Assembly (NCBI GenBank): GCA_036502005.1
Contig: DASXZH010000067.1
Span: forward strand, 1-37,868
From: DASXZH01 sp036502005
GTDB taxonomy: Bacteria; Armatimonadota; Fimbriimonadia; Fimbriimonadales; Fimbriimonadaceae
Length of the DNA stretch: 37,868 nt
Direction: 5' to 3'
The translations under genes were made by a program, and so were the position numbers. Under the pieces are notes generated by a model, which worked only from the letters and a program-made list of their open reading frames with translations, was not told where the DNA came from and did no database searches. Shown piece after piece: positions 31,081 through 37,868 of the stretch (position 1 is the stretch's first letter; each line of letters begins with the position of its first letter).

Positions 31081-33534
31081 ATGAAAAGGCGGGAGTTCCT
31101 GCAAGGTTTTGCGTCGGTCGTTTCTGCATCATTCTTAGGTGGCCTTCCGGGGGTCAGTTGGGGCAAAAAGCTTAAATCTGGAGGAAAGATGGAGCCAACT
31201 TTAAAGCTTTGGTATAACGCGCCTGCCACGCGTTGGCTTGAAGCACTTCCGCTAGGAAATGGCCGAATCGGAGCGATGGTGTTTGGTGGCGTCGCTGCAG
31301 AGCATTATCAGCTTAACGAGTTAACGCTGTGGGCAGGCGAGCCGCACAACTACGACAACCCAGCGGCCCTTGCCGCATTGCCTGCGATTCGGGCCGCCAT
31401 CTTCGCCGGTGATTTCAAGACCGCGCAAGACTTGGTGACAAAAGACTGTCTGGGCATTCCGGTTGGGCAAATGCCTTACCAAACCTTTGGGGACCTCCAT
31501 ATTGAGCTCATTGGCACGGGTGACGTTACCGATTATCGCCGCGAGCTCGACCTCGAAACAGCAATCTCAAAAGTGACCTATTGCTGTAAAGGTGTGTCTT
31601 ACACGCGCGAATCTTTTATCAGTTATCCGGACCAAGTGCTGGTGATAAGGCTCACCGCCGATAAACCTGGGCAGATTTCCGCTGCTGCGTATTTCGATAG
31701 CCCTCTGGGGACCACGAGCGATAAAGCTAACGGCTCGCAGCAAAACTCTTCGCCCCTCTCGGACGGAGGGGCCGGTGAGTCCGCGAACCGGGGGAGGTCC
31801 CGAGGAAATGAGCTTGGAAATTCGGGAGTAGGTTCCTCTGCAACCATAAGCGTCGCCGGCCAAAGCGCGAAGGGCGTCGACGGCGTTCTCCACGGATTTG
31901 GAATCGTCAAGGCGGTCGCCGAAGGCGGCGCCGTCCGGGGAGAAGGGAACAGAGTCCTCGTTCAACAGGCTGATGCCGTAACCCTGCTCGTTTCCCTTGG
32001 CACAAGTTATAAGAGTTACAAAGATGTCAGCGGCGATGCCGAAGCGATTGCTCGCCAGCATCTAGCCCAAGCCTCCCAGAAAGATTATTCCAGCCTGAGC
32101 AAAGCCCACTTAGCCGATTATCGCAGGCTATTCGATCGGGTTCAACTAAGCCTTGGGGGGGGCCATTCAGAGCTACCAACCAACCAAAGAATCAACAACT
32201 TCGAAAACGGCAGCGACCCCCAACTTGCCGCCCTCCATTTCCAATATGGCCGCTATTTGCTCATCTCGTGCTCGCGGCCCGGGGGCCAGCCTGCCACCCT
32301 CCAAGGCATATGGAACGATTCGCTCACCCCGCCCTGGGATTCCAAATACACCATAAACATCAACACCGAAATGAACTACTGGATCGCAGAGTCCAGCGGG
32401 CTAAGCGAGTGCCATGACCCGCTGTTCGAGATGGTGGCGGGCATTGCCGATACCGGCCGCCACACCGCAAAAAGTCATTACAATGCAGGTGGTTGGGTCT
32501 GCCATCACAACACCGACGTTTGGCGTGGAACCGCGCCTCTCGATTGGTATGGCTCCGGCATGTGGCCCATGGGCGGGGCTTGGCTCTGCACCCACATGTG
32601 GCAAAGATATTTGTTTACCGGCGATAAGGCCGGCCTCGCCAAGCACTACCCGCATATGAAAGGCGCGGCCCAGTTCTTCCTTGAAACCCTGGTGCCGGAG
32701 CCGACTCACAACTGGCTGGTTACGTGCCCCTCGCTTTCGCCCGAGCACGACCATCATCGAGACCAAACCCTCTGCGCCGGCCCGACCATGGACATGCAGA
32801 TCCTGCGTGACCTGTTCGACGCCTGCGCCTCTGCTTCCGAGATTTTGGATGTTGATCCCGAATTTAGAGACAAAGTGAAGGCCACAAGGGCGCGCTTGGC
32901 GCCGATGCAGATCGGCGCTCAGGGCCAGCTTCAAGAATGGCTGCAGGATTGGGACGCCGACGCGCCGGAGCAGCGGCATCGGCACGTTTCGCACCTTTAC
33001 GGTCTGTACCCAAGCAACCAAATCACAGCCGCCACCCCCGATCTTTTCGCCGCCGCGCGTAGGACGCTGGAACTACGCGGCGATGAAGGCACCGGCTGGA
33101 GTCTGGCCTGGAAAATGAACTTCTGGGCGCGCCTTCTAGACGGCGACCATGCTTTTAAGCTCTTAACTTTTGCCCTCCGGCCGGCGGAAGGAAGCCACGA
33201 AGGCGGTGGCGTTTTCCCGAATTTGTTCGATGCCCATCCGCCGTTTCAGATCGATGGCAACTTTGGCTTCGCCGCTGGGATTGTGGAGATGCTGATGCAG
33301 AGCCAGATCGGCTCGTTGCACCTTCTTCCAGCGCTGCCTTCCGCGTGGCCCACTGGCTACGTACGCGGCCTCCGCGCCCGGGGCGGCTTGGTGGTCGATA
33401 TCGAATGGGATGGTGGGAAGCTAAAGATGGCAAGCATTATGCCTTCTCGCTCCGGGCCTTTGACTGTCCGATTTGGGGACCAAACGAAGTCGTACGAACT
33501 GAAACCGGGCGAAAGAATAACGGTGCGGGCTTAG
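31081..33534 (+). CDS. GH95 alpha-L-fucosidase with in-frame repeat insertion
   Basis: This 817-residue enzyme starts with a Tat-like signal, M-K-R-R-E-F-L-Q. It has an N-terminal beta-sandwich and an (alpha/alpha)6 barrel with the GH95 residues N426/N428 (T-I-N-I-N-T-E-M-N-Y-W), E555 (C-P-S-L-S-P-E-H-D) and D725 (P-P-F-Q-I-D-G-N-F-G). These correspond to the catalytic set of bifidobacterial fucosidase AfcA. It likely removes L-fucose or L-galactose from polysaccharides outside the membrane. Residues 224-242 are encoded by a copy of the interspersed repeat, inserted between F-D-S-P-L and the following strands of the N-terminal domain and kept in frame. Whether the protein folds normally with this loop is not known. 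Confidence 0.93.
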   Translation: MKRREFLQGFASVVSASFLGGLPGVSWGKKLKSGGKMEPTLKLWYNAPATRWLEALPLGNGRIGAMVFGGVAAEHYQLNELTLWAGEPHNYDNPAALAALPAIRAAIFAGDFKTAQDLVTKDCLGIPVGQMPYQTFGDLHIELIGTGDVTDYRRELDLETAISKVTYCCKGVSYTRESFISYPDQVLVIRLTADKPGQISAAAYFDSPLGTTSDKANGSQQNSSPLSDGGAGESANRGRSRGNELGNSGVGSSATISVAGQSAKGVDGVLHGFGIVKAVAEGGAVRGEGNRVLVQQADAVTLLVSLGTSYKSYKDVSGDAEAIARQHLAQASQKDYSSLSKAHLADYRRLFDRVQLSLGGGHSELPTNQRINNFENGSDPQLAALHFQYGRYLLISCSRPGGQPATLQGIWNDSLTPPWDSKYTININTEMNYWIAESSGLSECHDPLFEMVAGIADTGRHTAKSHYNAGGWVCHHNTDVWRGTAPLDWYGSGMWPMGGAWLCTHMWQRYLFTGDKAGLAKHYPHMKGAAQFFLETLVPEPTHNWLVTCPSLSPEHDHHRDQTLCAGPTMDMQILRDLFDACASASEILDVDPEFRDKVKATRARLAPMQIGAQGQLQEWLQDWDADAPEQRHRHVSHLYGLYPSNQITAATPDLFAAARRTLELRGDEGTGWSLAWKMNFWARLLDGDHAFKLLTFALRPAEGSHEGGGVFPNLFDAHPPFQIDGNFGFAAGIVEMLMQSQIGSLHLLPALPSAWPTGYVRGLRARGGLVVDIEWDGGKLKMASIMPSRSGPLTVRFGDQTKSYELKPGERITVRA
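31751..31805 (+). repeat. Interspersed repeat copy inside the GH95 coding region
   Basis: CGCCCCTCTCGGACGGAGGG followed by GCCGGTGAGTCCGCGAACCG and GGGGAGGTCCCGAGG. It differs from the intergenic copy at 29339-29407 at only a few positions and reads S-P-L-S-D-G-G-A-G-E-S-A-N-R-G-R-S-R in the GH95 frame. Confidence 0.85.
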
Positions 33535-33789
33535 GCTCCGGCCATCCGCCGCGAGAAACAGGCCCGGAGGGCCGATATAGTTTAGCTAAGGCCGTAAGGC
33601 CTGGAAATCTACCCACCGCCCCGTTCCCGAGCCCTGTAGGGGCGGAATCCAATTTTTTCCTTTATCGGCGAAAGTGGTTCTACTAGTTGCGGTCTGCAAT
33701 GCGCTTAATCGACATAGTTCAGATCAGATAGCATTGTTCTTCCGAGCGTAGCGAAGAACCCGCTGAACCCAAATCCCAACTTGGAATTT

Positions 33790-34200
33790 GTCATTGCGAG
33801 GAGCTTCAGTGCGCCGAAGGCGCGTTGAAGCTACGCGGCAACCTGCCTAGCACACCACCGGTTTCGATGCTGATCGCACAGTTGGCACGGTTTCTCCACC
33901 CAAGGACGCTATTGCCAATGCATGCCCTGTAACCTAGTGCCAGGCCTTGAATCCGCCCCGCCCCAGTTCCGTAGCCCTGTAGGGCAATGCAATCCGATTG
34001 TTCGCTTTCAACGGCCAAAGTTGTTACTTATTGCAGCCTTTAACGCTCCAAATCTGCATAGTTCAGATAGCGAAGAGTTGTCCTTCTGAGCGTAGCGAAG
34101 AACGCGCTGCTTCCTAATAATTTGTCATTGCGAGGAGCTCCGGTGCGACGAAGTCGCAATGGAGCGACGCGCCAACCTGCTTAGCACGCCACCGGTTTCG
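33790..34200. repeat. Two direct copies of a non-coding sequence about 334 bp apart
   Basis: The 867-bp gap 33535-34401 has no gene. GTCATTGCGAGGAGCT at 33790 recurs at 34124; CATAGTTCAG occurs at 33713 and 34057; CCACCGGTTTCGATGCT at 33855 and 34189; GAGCGTAGCGAAGAAC also occurs twice. The two units, about 33600-33870 and 33940-34205, are diverged and contain small GC hairpins. GTCATTGCGAGG-type repeats are dispersed in many bacteria. The rest of the gap (34206-34391) shows nothing clear. Confidence 0.65.
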
Positions 34201-34391
34201 ATGCTAATCACAAGTTACGCACGGGACCTCCATGAATGATGTTCGTGTGAGGGATCTCACGCACCGCCAACCCCAAGCGACCGGCACGCCGTAGGCGTTG
34301 CACGACGAAAGCCATGGGTGAGCGAATTCGCGAAGCGTCCCAACTAAGAAAAACTCAAAACAAATTTCACATGAACATCCAGTCATGCGTC

Positions 34392-34397
34392 TACTAT
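34392..34397 (+). promoter_or_regulatory. Putative -10 box (TACTAT) of the 178-residue protein
   Basis: TACTAT ends 4 nt before the ATG at 34402. Confidence 0.3.
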
Positions 34398-34401
34398 CTG
34401 T

Positions 34402-34938
34402 ATGAAGCTAGATGATAGAGAAGTCTACGATCGTCACTGGTGGGCGGCCCAAATGCCCACGTATCCCAAAAGCCAATTCGCCGGAGGTCCTCTCGCCCTC
34501 GTGCGGCACACCGCTGGCAGGATCCTTGTCGAAATTGCCTGCGGCGTCCAGCCAAAAGCATCCTTCGCCCTAGAAGGTATCTCCGCCAGAACCTACGACC
34601 GCTACCTGAAGCGCTCCAAAGTCATAAGCTCCGGCGCGGAAAACGCCCTTCCAGAAAAATCCATGCAATCCGAGATCGACCGCTACCTCTTTGCATATTT
34701 CGAGCTCCAATCGATGGCTCTAGAAATAGCAGGCATCCAGCGCAGCAAAGCTGAAGCCCAGATGATGGTCGGCGCCCCCACCAGGCGGATCACCAGAAAG
34801 AGAGTCTTCAAGAGCCGCCAAGTCCTTTGCGGAAGCCAAGTCATCACCCTCCGGGACGAAACAAACATCGAGGCGTGCAACACGATCGAGCACCAACCAC
34901 GCCTCCCAAGAGTTTTTGTGCAAAACACTGATGCTTGA
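34402..34938 (+). CDS. Orphan protein with possible helix-turn-helix
   Basis: This 178-residue basic protein has I-A-C-G-V-Q-P-K-A-S-F-A-L-E-G-I-S-A-R-T-Y-style spacing around residues 46-66, resembling the helix-turn-helix of phage terminase small subunits and transposase-like DNA-binding proteins (an acidic turn then G-I-S-x-R-T-Y-x-R-Y-L). The rest (to 178) is helical and rich in Arg/Lys. No signal or membrane helix. It has no partner gene and sits between repeats, so it may be a remnant of a mobile element. Two palindromes follow its stop. Confidence 0.55.
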   Translation: MKLDDREVYDRHWWAAQMPTYPKSQFAGGPLALVRHTAGRILVEIACGVQPKASFALEGISARTYDRYLKRSKVISSGAENALPEKSMQSEIDRYLFAYFELQSMALEIAGIQRSKAEAQMMVGAPTRRITRKRVFKSRQVLCGSQVITLRDETNIEACNTIEHQPRLPRVFVQNTDA

Positions 34939-34942
34939 ACCT

Positions 34943-35023
34943 ATCGTGTCAGACACGATTCGTCACGTTAAGTTGAACGTGTCTTAATCGCGTCTCGCCA
35001 CCTCAGCCACCTTTAACTTAACG
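34943..35023. repeat. Palindrome cluster downstream of the orphan gene
   Basis: ATCGTGTC-A-GACACGAT at 34943-34959 is a perfect 8-bp inverted repeat; CACGTT (34964-34969) pairs with AACGTG (34976-34981); CGTTAAGTT (34966-34974) has its complement AACTTAACG at 35015-35023. No T-run follows, so it is not a standard terminator. It could be protein-binding sites or a recombination site. The gap 34939-35395 otherwise holds the repeat at 35103-35225 and an AT-rich tract of AATCAAAA units (about 35276-35300). Confidence 0.45.
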
Positions 35024-35102
35024 AGTTCAATCCCGTCTCAAGTGGTTCGCCACATTCGCACCTTGAAAACTAAATAGCGAGAGCCGAATTCAACATGTTT
35101 GG

Positions 35103-35225
35103 AAAGCCCCCTCGCCTGCTCCCGGGTGACTATTCCATTCGGAGGGGGTCAAGGGGGAAACCTGGCCGACGGCTCGTGCGGCCTGGTGCCCCTTTTGAGG
35201 AGGAGAGGGGGTTGGGGGAGAGGTC
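35103..35225 (+). repeat. Interspersed GC-rich repeat, long type
   Basis: GCCCCCTCGCCTGCTCCCGG, then GGAGGGGGTCAAGGGGGAAA, GGTGCCCCTTTTGAGGAGGA and GAGGGGGTTGGGGGAGAGGT. This is the third copy of the long type and has the same inverted ends. Confidence 0.7.
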
Positions 35226-35382
35226 AAAGGCAAAGGCATAAGCTACCAGAGGTGCTGGAGGAGGCGGAAACAATCGAAAATCAAAAATCAAAAATCGAAA
35301 ACCTCGTGGGGGGTTACAAGCGGGCCCGTCGCGACTAGCGACACCAATTGTCATTAAGCGTCACGCATCTCAATCTTTAGGC

Positions 35383-35388
35383 TAATCT
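35383..35388 (+). promoter_or_regulatory. Putative -10 box of the DUF4166 gene (TAATCT)
   Basis: TAATCT ends 7 nt before the ATG at 35396. Confidence 0.35.
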
Positions 35389-35395
35389 TTATGAG

Positions 35396-35917
35396 ATGGC
35401 CACCTCCGTGTTTCGGAGTCTCCTAGGTTCAGAGCTCGATCAAGTTACGGGCGCTTTGCGGTCCTTTTCAGACCAACCACAAAATGCCCACGGAGTTTTG
35501 AAAGTGACCCACCACCCGGGCCGAATGGCGCGCTTCTTTATTTGGATATTAAAACTCCCCAAGGAAGGGCCCGATCAGGACACAACCATCCAAGTCGAAC
35601 TCTCCGAAAACTTAGAGCGATGGAACAGAAAAATAGGCCGAAGCCGATTCCGGACCAAGCACCGGGCAGTCGAGGGGCTTCTCGAAGAACGCGCAGGCTA
35701 TTTTAGGTTTATGCACCGGGTCAGCGTGGTCAATGGTGGCCTGAACTACCACCAGGAGCGGGTTTACTTTTGTGGCATTCGGCTCCCCCTTCTCTTTTCG
35801 CCGATCATCGACGCCAATGCGAGCGGAGACGATACTGGCTGGATACTGGATCTCACCGTAAGCTGCCCTCGCTGTGGCCCGATCTGCCACTACACTGGCC
35901 GGGTTGTCATTTCGTGA
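35396..35917 (+). CDS. DUF4166-domain protein
   Basis: This 173-residue protein has the DUF4166 pattern: W-N-R-K-I-G near 75, L-L-E-E-R-A-G-Y-F-R-F near 94, G-I-R-L-P-L-L-F-S-P near 126 and W-I-L-D-L-T near 147. The family occurs alone or fused to saccharopine-dehydrogenase-like proteins; the function is unknown. Its stop overlaps the GTG of the next gene (GTGA, 35914-35917), so it is coupled to the membrane protein. In other genomes DUF4166 proteins are, from memory, also linked with a membrane protein of this kind. Confidence 0.8.
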   Translation: MATSVFRSLLGSELDQVTGALRSFSDQPQNAHGVLKVTHHPGRMARFFIWILKLPKEGPDQDTTIQVELSENLERWNRKIGRSRFRTKHRAVEGLLEERAGYFRFMHRVSVVNGGLNYHQERVYFCGIRLPLLFSPIIDANASGDDTGWILDLTVSCPRCGPICHYTGRVVIS

Positions 35918-36429
35918 AGATAGCCATTTGGATTCTGCTCGTTCAGGCCAGTCTCGGTGCATTCGACACCCTTTACTACCACGAATACAAGCTAAAGCTC
36001 CCTCACGGCGACCATACCCAGATCGAGCTGAAGCTCCACGCAGTTAGAGATTTTTGTTACGCGATCATCATCGCGTCTCTAGGATTTGTTACCTGGAACG
36101 GCCTATGGACCTACCTATTGATGGGCATTCTTGCCTCCGAAATCGTGATCACTCTATGGGATTTTGTGGAGGAGGATAAGGTGCGCAAGCTGCCACCGGG
36201 CGAGCGTTGTATGCACGCCTTGATGGGAATTGTCTACGGTGCATTTTTGGCCTATTTGGTGCCAGAAATGCTTAAGTGGAGCGCGTTGGCAACCGGCTTT
36301 GGACCCAGCTACCATGGCTTTCCTGCGTGGATGCTGTCGCTTATTGCGTTGGGTGTCTTTGTCAGCGGGGTTAGAGATATGACGGCAAGTGTCCGAAGGC
36401 CAACAGCAGCTCGTTCACCGGAGAACTAA
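35914..36429 (+). CDS. Membrane protein paired with DUF4166
   Basis: This 171-residue protein has four or five membrane helices and starts V-K-I-A-I-W-I-L-L-V-Q-A-S-L-G-A-F-D-T-L. It also has E-L-K-L-H-A-V-R-D-F-C-Y-A and I-T-L-W-D-F-V-E-E-D-K-V-R-K. The conserved acidic and basic loops are not known catalytic motifs. Start GTG at 35914, inside the DUF4166 stop; the open frame continues upstream to 35770, but that would overlap the gene heavily. Function unknown; the coupling implies that both proteins work together, perhaps in membrane lipid or cofactor metabolism, which is a guess. Confidence 0.75.
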   Translation: MKIAIWILLVQASLGAFDTLYYHEYKLKLPHGDHTQIELKLHAVRDFCYAIIIASLGFVTWNGLWTYLLMGILASEIVITLWDFVEEDKVRKLPPGERCMHALMGIVYGAFLAYLVPEMLKWSALATGFGPSYHGFPAWMLSLIALGVFVSGVRDMTASVRRPTAARSPEN

Positions 36430-36449
36430 AAGTTAGGCAAACTAGAGAC

Positions 36450-37304
36450 GTGCAGTTTTCGGGTCTTCTAGAGATACTTCAACCAGCGCGGACAACGCGT
36501 ATCACCGATATCGGGGCGAACCCGATCGACGGCGATCCGCCTTACTTGCGAATGCTGGAAGCGGGCATGGCAGAGATTGTCGGTTTCGAACCTCAACCGG
36601 AAGCCCTAGCCAAACTTCAGCTAAAGAAGGGTCCCCACGAGCGATACCTGCCTTATGCAGTCGGTGACGGCAACGAGCACACCCTCAACATCTGCGCGAA
36701 TTCGGGTATGACCAGCCTGCTAGAGCCTGATCTCCTCGCGTTAAGACACTTCGCCATATTAGAACCGAATGGCCGAGTGATCAACCAAGTGCCCGTCCAA
36801 ACCCACCGCTTGGATGACATCGCGGAAATCGAAAGCATCGACCTTCTGAAAATCGACGTTCAGGGTTTTGAGCTAACCGTCATCAAACATGGGAGGGAGA
36901 AACTGAAGAACGCGGTCGTCATTCAGACCGAGGTCTCCTTTGTCTCACTCTACAAGGGCCAGCCTTCGTTTGGCGAAGTTGACCTAGAGATGCGCTCCCA
37001 GGGCTTCATCCCCCACCATTTTGCCGATATAAAGCCCTGGGTCATCGCTCCAACCATCGTCGACGGGGACCCTCGCAAGCCCCTTAACCAGTTGCTGGAA
37101 GCGGATCTGGTCTACGTAAAGGATTTCATGCATCCCGAGAACTTGTCAGATGAGCAGCTTAAGCACCTGTGCCTGATTGCCCACATCTGTTACCGGTCCT
37201 GGGATTTGGCGAACCGGTGCATTCTGATGCTAGAAGGGAGGGGAAGTTTGCCGCCCGGTTCGCAGAACAGGTATTTCGACACCATCGCGGCTGGCGAAGT
37301 CTAG
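36450..37304 (+). CDS. FkbM-family methyltransferase
   Basis: This 284-residue protein has the SAM-binding start D20-I-G-A-N-P near residues 20-25, G-F-E-P-Q-P at 45-50 and the FkbM-type D-L-L-K-I-D-V-Q-G-F-E at 131-141. It methylates an unknown small molecule, sugar or polyketide-type substrate. The C-terminal 70 residues extend beyond the core. The start is GTG at 36450, 20 bp after the previous gene, so it may be co-transcribed with the DUF4166 pair. No other biosynthetic genes lie nearby. Confidence 0.88.
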   Translation: MQFSGLLEILQPARTTRITDIGANPIDGDPPYLRMLEAGMAEIVGFEPQPEALAKLQLKKGPHERYLPYAVGDGNEHTLNICANSGMTSLLEPDLLALRHFAILEPNGRVINQVPVQTHRLDDIAEIESIDLLKIDVQGFELTVIKHGREKLKNAVVIQTEVSFVSLYKGQPSFGEVDLEMRSQGFIPHHFADIKPWVIAPTIVDGDPRKPLNQLLEADLVYVKDFMHPENLSDEQLKHLCLIAHICYRSWDLANRCILMLEGRGSLPPGSQNRYFDTIAAGEV

Positions 37305-37429
37305 TGTCCTGCAACGGTTTCACAAGTGACCTTGTCTCAAGGGTGAGGTACATGAAATGAGCTATTCGATGGCGTGCCGTTTACATGGTGCGAGAGTTGA
37401 GTGTTCGCTAGAAGACTCGGAATTGTCAC

Positions 37430-37453
37430 GCAAAGACGCAAAGTCGCAAAGAA
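37430..37453 (+). repeat. Short tandem repeat, three 8-bp units
   Basis: GCAAAGAC, GCAAAGTC and GCAAAGAA follow each other directly. Similar GCAAAG tracts occur between genes in many bacteria. The 450-bp gap 37305-37754 holds this, one GC-rich repeat and nothing else I can support. Confidence 0.7.
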
Positions 37454-37716
37454 CGCGATTAAACTGTAGGTCCAACCTACTTTTTTTGTACCGTAGGAAT
37501 TTACATAGCGCAACCGGCAAATGATTTGATACAATAAGGGTGTAGGCGTAAACTCTTTTGTGTCAAGCCGCAAGGCCAGAACACGGTAGGCGGGGTCGCC
37601 GCTCGCTGATTTGGGCTGGAAGGTCTCCTTCTGGCCCGTTTTAATTTTGGGCTTTCCGTATCCTCCCCATGCCTGAGCGTGGACATTGCCTGTCAAGACC
37701 GGAACCTTTTCTCATC

Positions 37717-37754
37717 GAAAAGCCCCTCACCCCTCTCGGGCGGAGGGGTCGGTG
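37717..37754 (+). repeat. Interspersed GC-rich repeat, cut by IS element
   Basis: AGCCCCTCACCCCTCTCGGG then CGGAGGGGTCGGTG matches the short repeat type up to its GGTCGGTG. The continuation AGTCCGCGAACC seen in other copies is replaced at 37755 by the IS end. Confidence 0.7.
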
Positions 37755-37868
37755 TGTAGTGGCCCGGAATTCTTGGACACCCCCCAAAGAGGGTATTACC
37801 CCTGGAGGAACATGTCTGAAGAGAAGTTAAAGAACAGAACATTTACTGCGGAGTTCAAGTCTCGCGTT
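37755..37868 (+). mobile_element. Left end of an IS3-family (IS150-like) insertion sequence
   Basis: TGTAGTGGCCCGGAATTCTT followed by GGACA resembles the left end of IS150-type elements (TGTACTGCACCC...TTGGAC). It starts exactly where a repeat copy is broken, and an OrfA-like reading frame follows. The right end lies outside the window. Confidence 0.75.
37812..37868 (+). CDS. IS3-family transposase OrfA, partial
   Basis: Only 19 codons are visible: M-S-E-E-K-L-K-N-R-T-F-T-A-E-F-K-S-R-V. The F-T-A-E-F-K stretch is the usual start of the helix-turn-helix of IS3-family OrfA. GGAGGA lies 4-9 nt upstream of the ATG. The gene continues beyond the window. Confidence 0.85.
   Translation, partial: MSEEKLKNRTFTAEFKSRV

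Noticed and set aside
32401..33021. Minus-strand open frame of 206 codons
   Set aside because: Antisense to the catalytic part of the GH95 gene, whose residues are well conserved.
35099..35338. Plus-strand open frame of 79 codons
   Set aside because: It is the translation of the long GC-rich repeat plus an A-rich tract and has no start signal.
37337..37696. Minus-strand open frame of 119 codons after the FkbM gene
   Set aside because: The translation has no family resemblance, includes part of the GCAAAG tandem repeat and has no promoter or ribosome site.
1..37868. CRISPR array, tRNA or rRNA
   Set aside because: No regularly spaced direct repeats with unique spacers and no tRNA or rRNA hallmark sequences were seen; the dispersed repeats are irregularly spaced and varied.

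Overview
The window looks like a chromosomal segment from a member of the Armatimonadota, probably Fimbriimonadia. The best clue is the prepilin-like gene at 7654-8493: its GFTLIE cleavage site followed by FPVFAQAK is, from memory, the typical form in that group. Large BTAD-type ATPase regulators, GH78/GH95 glycosidases and abundant short GC-rich interspersed repeats fit. There is no rRNA, tRNA or ribosomal protein gene, so this placement is an inference.

Layout. 1-343: repeat-rich non-coding DNA. 344-3902 (minus): a membrane hybrid histidine kinase, a P-loop kinase-like protein and a frameshifted DinB protein, closely spaced. 4077-5362: an arsR / AHSA1 (SRPBCC) / DinB operon with a perfect 28-bp palindrome whose centre is the arsR start codon. 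5520-6183: a frameshifted GYF_2-TM2 membrane protein. 6278-11695 (minus): a TlpA-like thioredoxin, a small lipoprotein, a prepilin-like protein and a large BTAD/ATPase/TPR regulator. 11740-13974: a PaiB-like flavoprotein, a small membrane protein, then an abutting pair encoding an HExxH peptidase-like protein and a PD-(D/E)XK-like protein. 14024-15373: two frameshifted exported proteins. 15440-16811 (minus): an ECF sigma factor with an overlapping zinc-binding anti-sigma factor. 17041-17698: a small protein overlapping a nucleotidyltransferase (toxin-antitoxin-like). 17771-20667 (minus): a large exported protein of unknown function and a VOC-GNAT fusion. 20778-23827: exbB-exbD-exbD plus a TonB-like protein ending in a PA14 domain. 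23855-26549: a truncated globin, an exported protein, a DUF433/DUF5615 toxin-antitoxin pair and a proline iminopeptidase. 26656-33534: GH78 rhamnosidase, PH-like protein, membrane protein, cupin and GH95 fucosidase. 33535-37304: tandem non-coding repeats, an orphan HTH-like protein, a DUF4166 protein with a membrane partner, and an FkbM methyltransferase. 37755-end: the left end of an IS3-family element.

Three things cut across the window. First, about 14 of 42 genes have a TANNNT hexamer ending 4-7 nt before the start codon, which suggests many leaderless transcripts. Second, a family of short, partly palindromic GC-rich repeats recurs in intergenic DNA, has one copy read in frame inside the GH95 gene, and has another interrupted by the IS element. 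Third, four otherwise coherent genes each carry one single-base indel, which may be real decay or assembly error.

The most interesting possible system is the Exb operon, where a PA14 carbohydrate-binding-type domain sits where the TonB C-terminal domain would normally be. The peptidase/nuclease-like pair at 12883-13974 is second.
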